Assembly (NCBI GenBank): GCA_001687465.1
Contig: LVLI01000005.1
Span: 62,001 to 126,000, forward strand
Direction of reading: 5' to 3'
Source of the DNA: Halocafeteria seosinensis
Lineage: Eukaryota; Sar; Bigyra; Bicosoecida
Length of the DNA stretch: 64,000 nucleotides
The DNA itself is not shown here. Below are more notes on the stretch, generated by a model, which was not told where the DNA came from, searched no databases, and saw nothing but the letters and a program-made list of their open reading frames with translations. The stretch's first letter is position 1.

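Noticed and set aside
1-64000. tRNA, rRNA or other structural RNA genes
   Set aside because: I found no cloverleaf-like or rRNA-like sequence while reading; none can be supported.

Overview
The window is eukaryotic nuclear DNA. Most neighbouring genes are split by short GT-AG introns (60-111 nt, most 60-72 nt, donors close to GTRAGT). These junctions can be placed because they restore conserved protein sequence: La RRM, LC8, Skp1, DAG lipase, DUF1538. The gene set (La, Skp1, XRP2, LC8, calponin-homology array, AP2-domain regulator, DUF1538 transporter) suggests a flagellated, probably algal protist. XRP2 points to a cilium. The AP2 and DUF1538 genes point to a photosynthetic lineage. A stramenopile-like or other secondary alga is my best guess, but the sequence alone does not settle it.

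Layout, 1-28 kb: 3' part of a La RNA-binding protein (+); SLC35F3/F4-like transporter (-); an unusual membrane protein with two LC8-like dynein light chain domains (-); a large calponin-homology protein (-); a doubtful small ORF with OB-fold flavour (-); a Skp1-like subunit in four exons (-); a 1771-residue charged coiled-coil protein in three exons (+); a class 3/sn1-specific diacylglycerol lipase in at least seven exons (-); XRP2-like ARL3 GAP (+); a two-domain DUF1538 transporter (+); an AP2-domain protein (-). Several pairs are tightly convergent (gaps of 84, 38 and 114 bp).

26.5-28.8 kb holds no convincing gene. It contains a diverged 53-bp direct repeat, three CCC/GGG palindromes, two young tandem duplications and an AT-rich scrap that reads like one ankyrin repeat.

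28.8-64 kb is a single uninterrupted reading frame on the minus strand. It is open at the window edge, at least 11,723 codons long, and encodes the C-terminal part of a giant, probably extracellular, protein. From N to C it has filamin-type repeats with two PA14 domains, then about thirty fibronectin-III domains. A ~100-residue beta-rich module (module A) recurs at least forty times and is often inserted inside FN3 or filamin domains. A second module (B) is in turn inserted inside some copies of A. This nested architecture, in an intronless 35-kb coding block among intron-containing genes, is the most unusual feature of the window.
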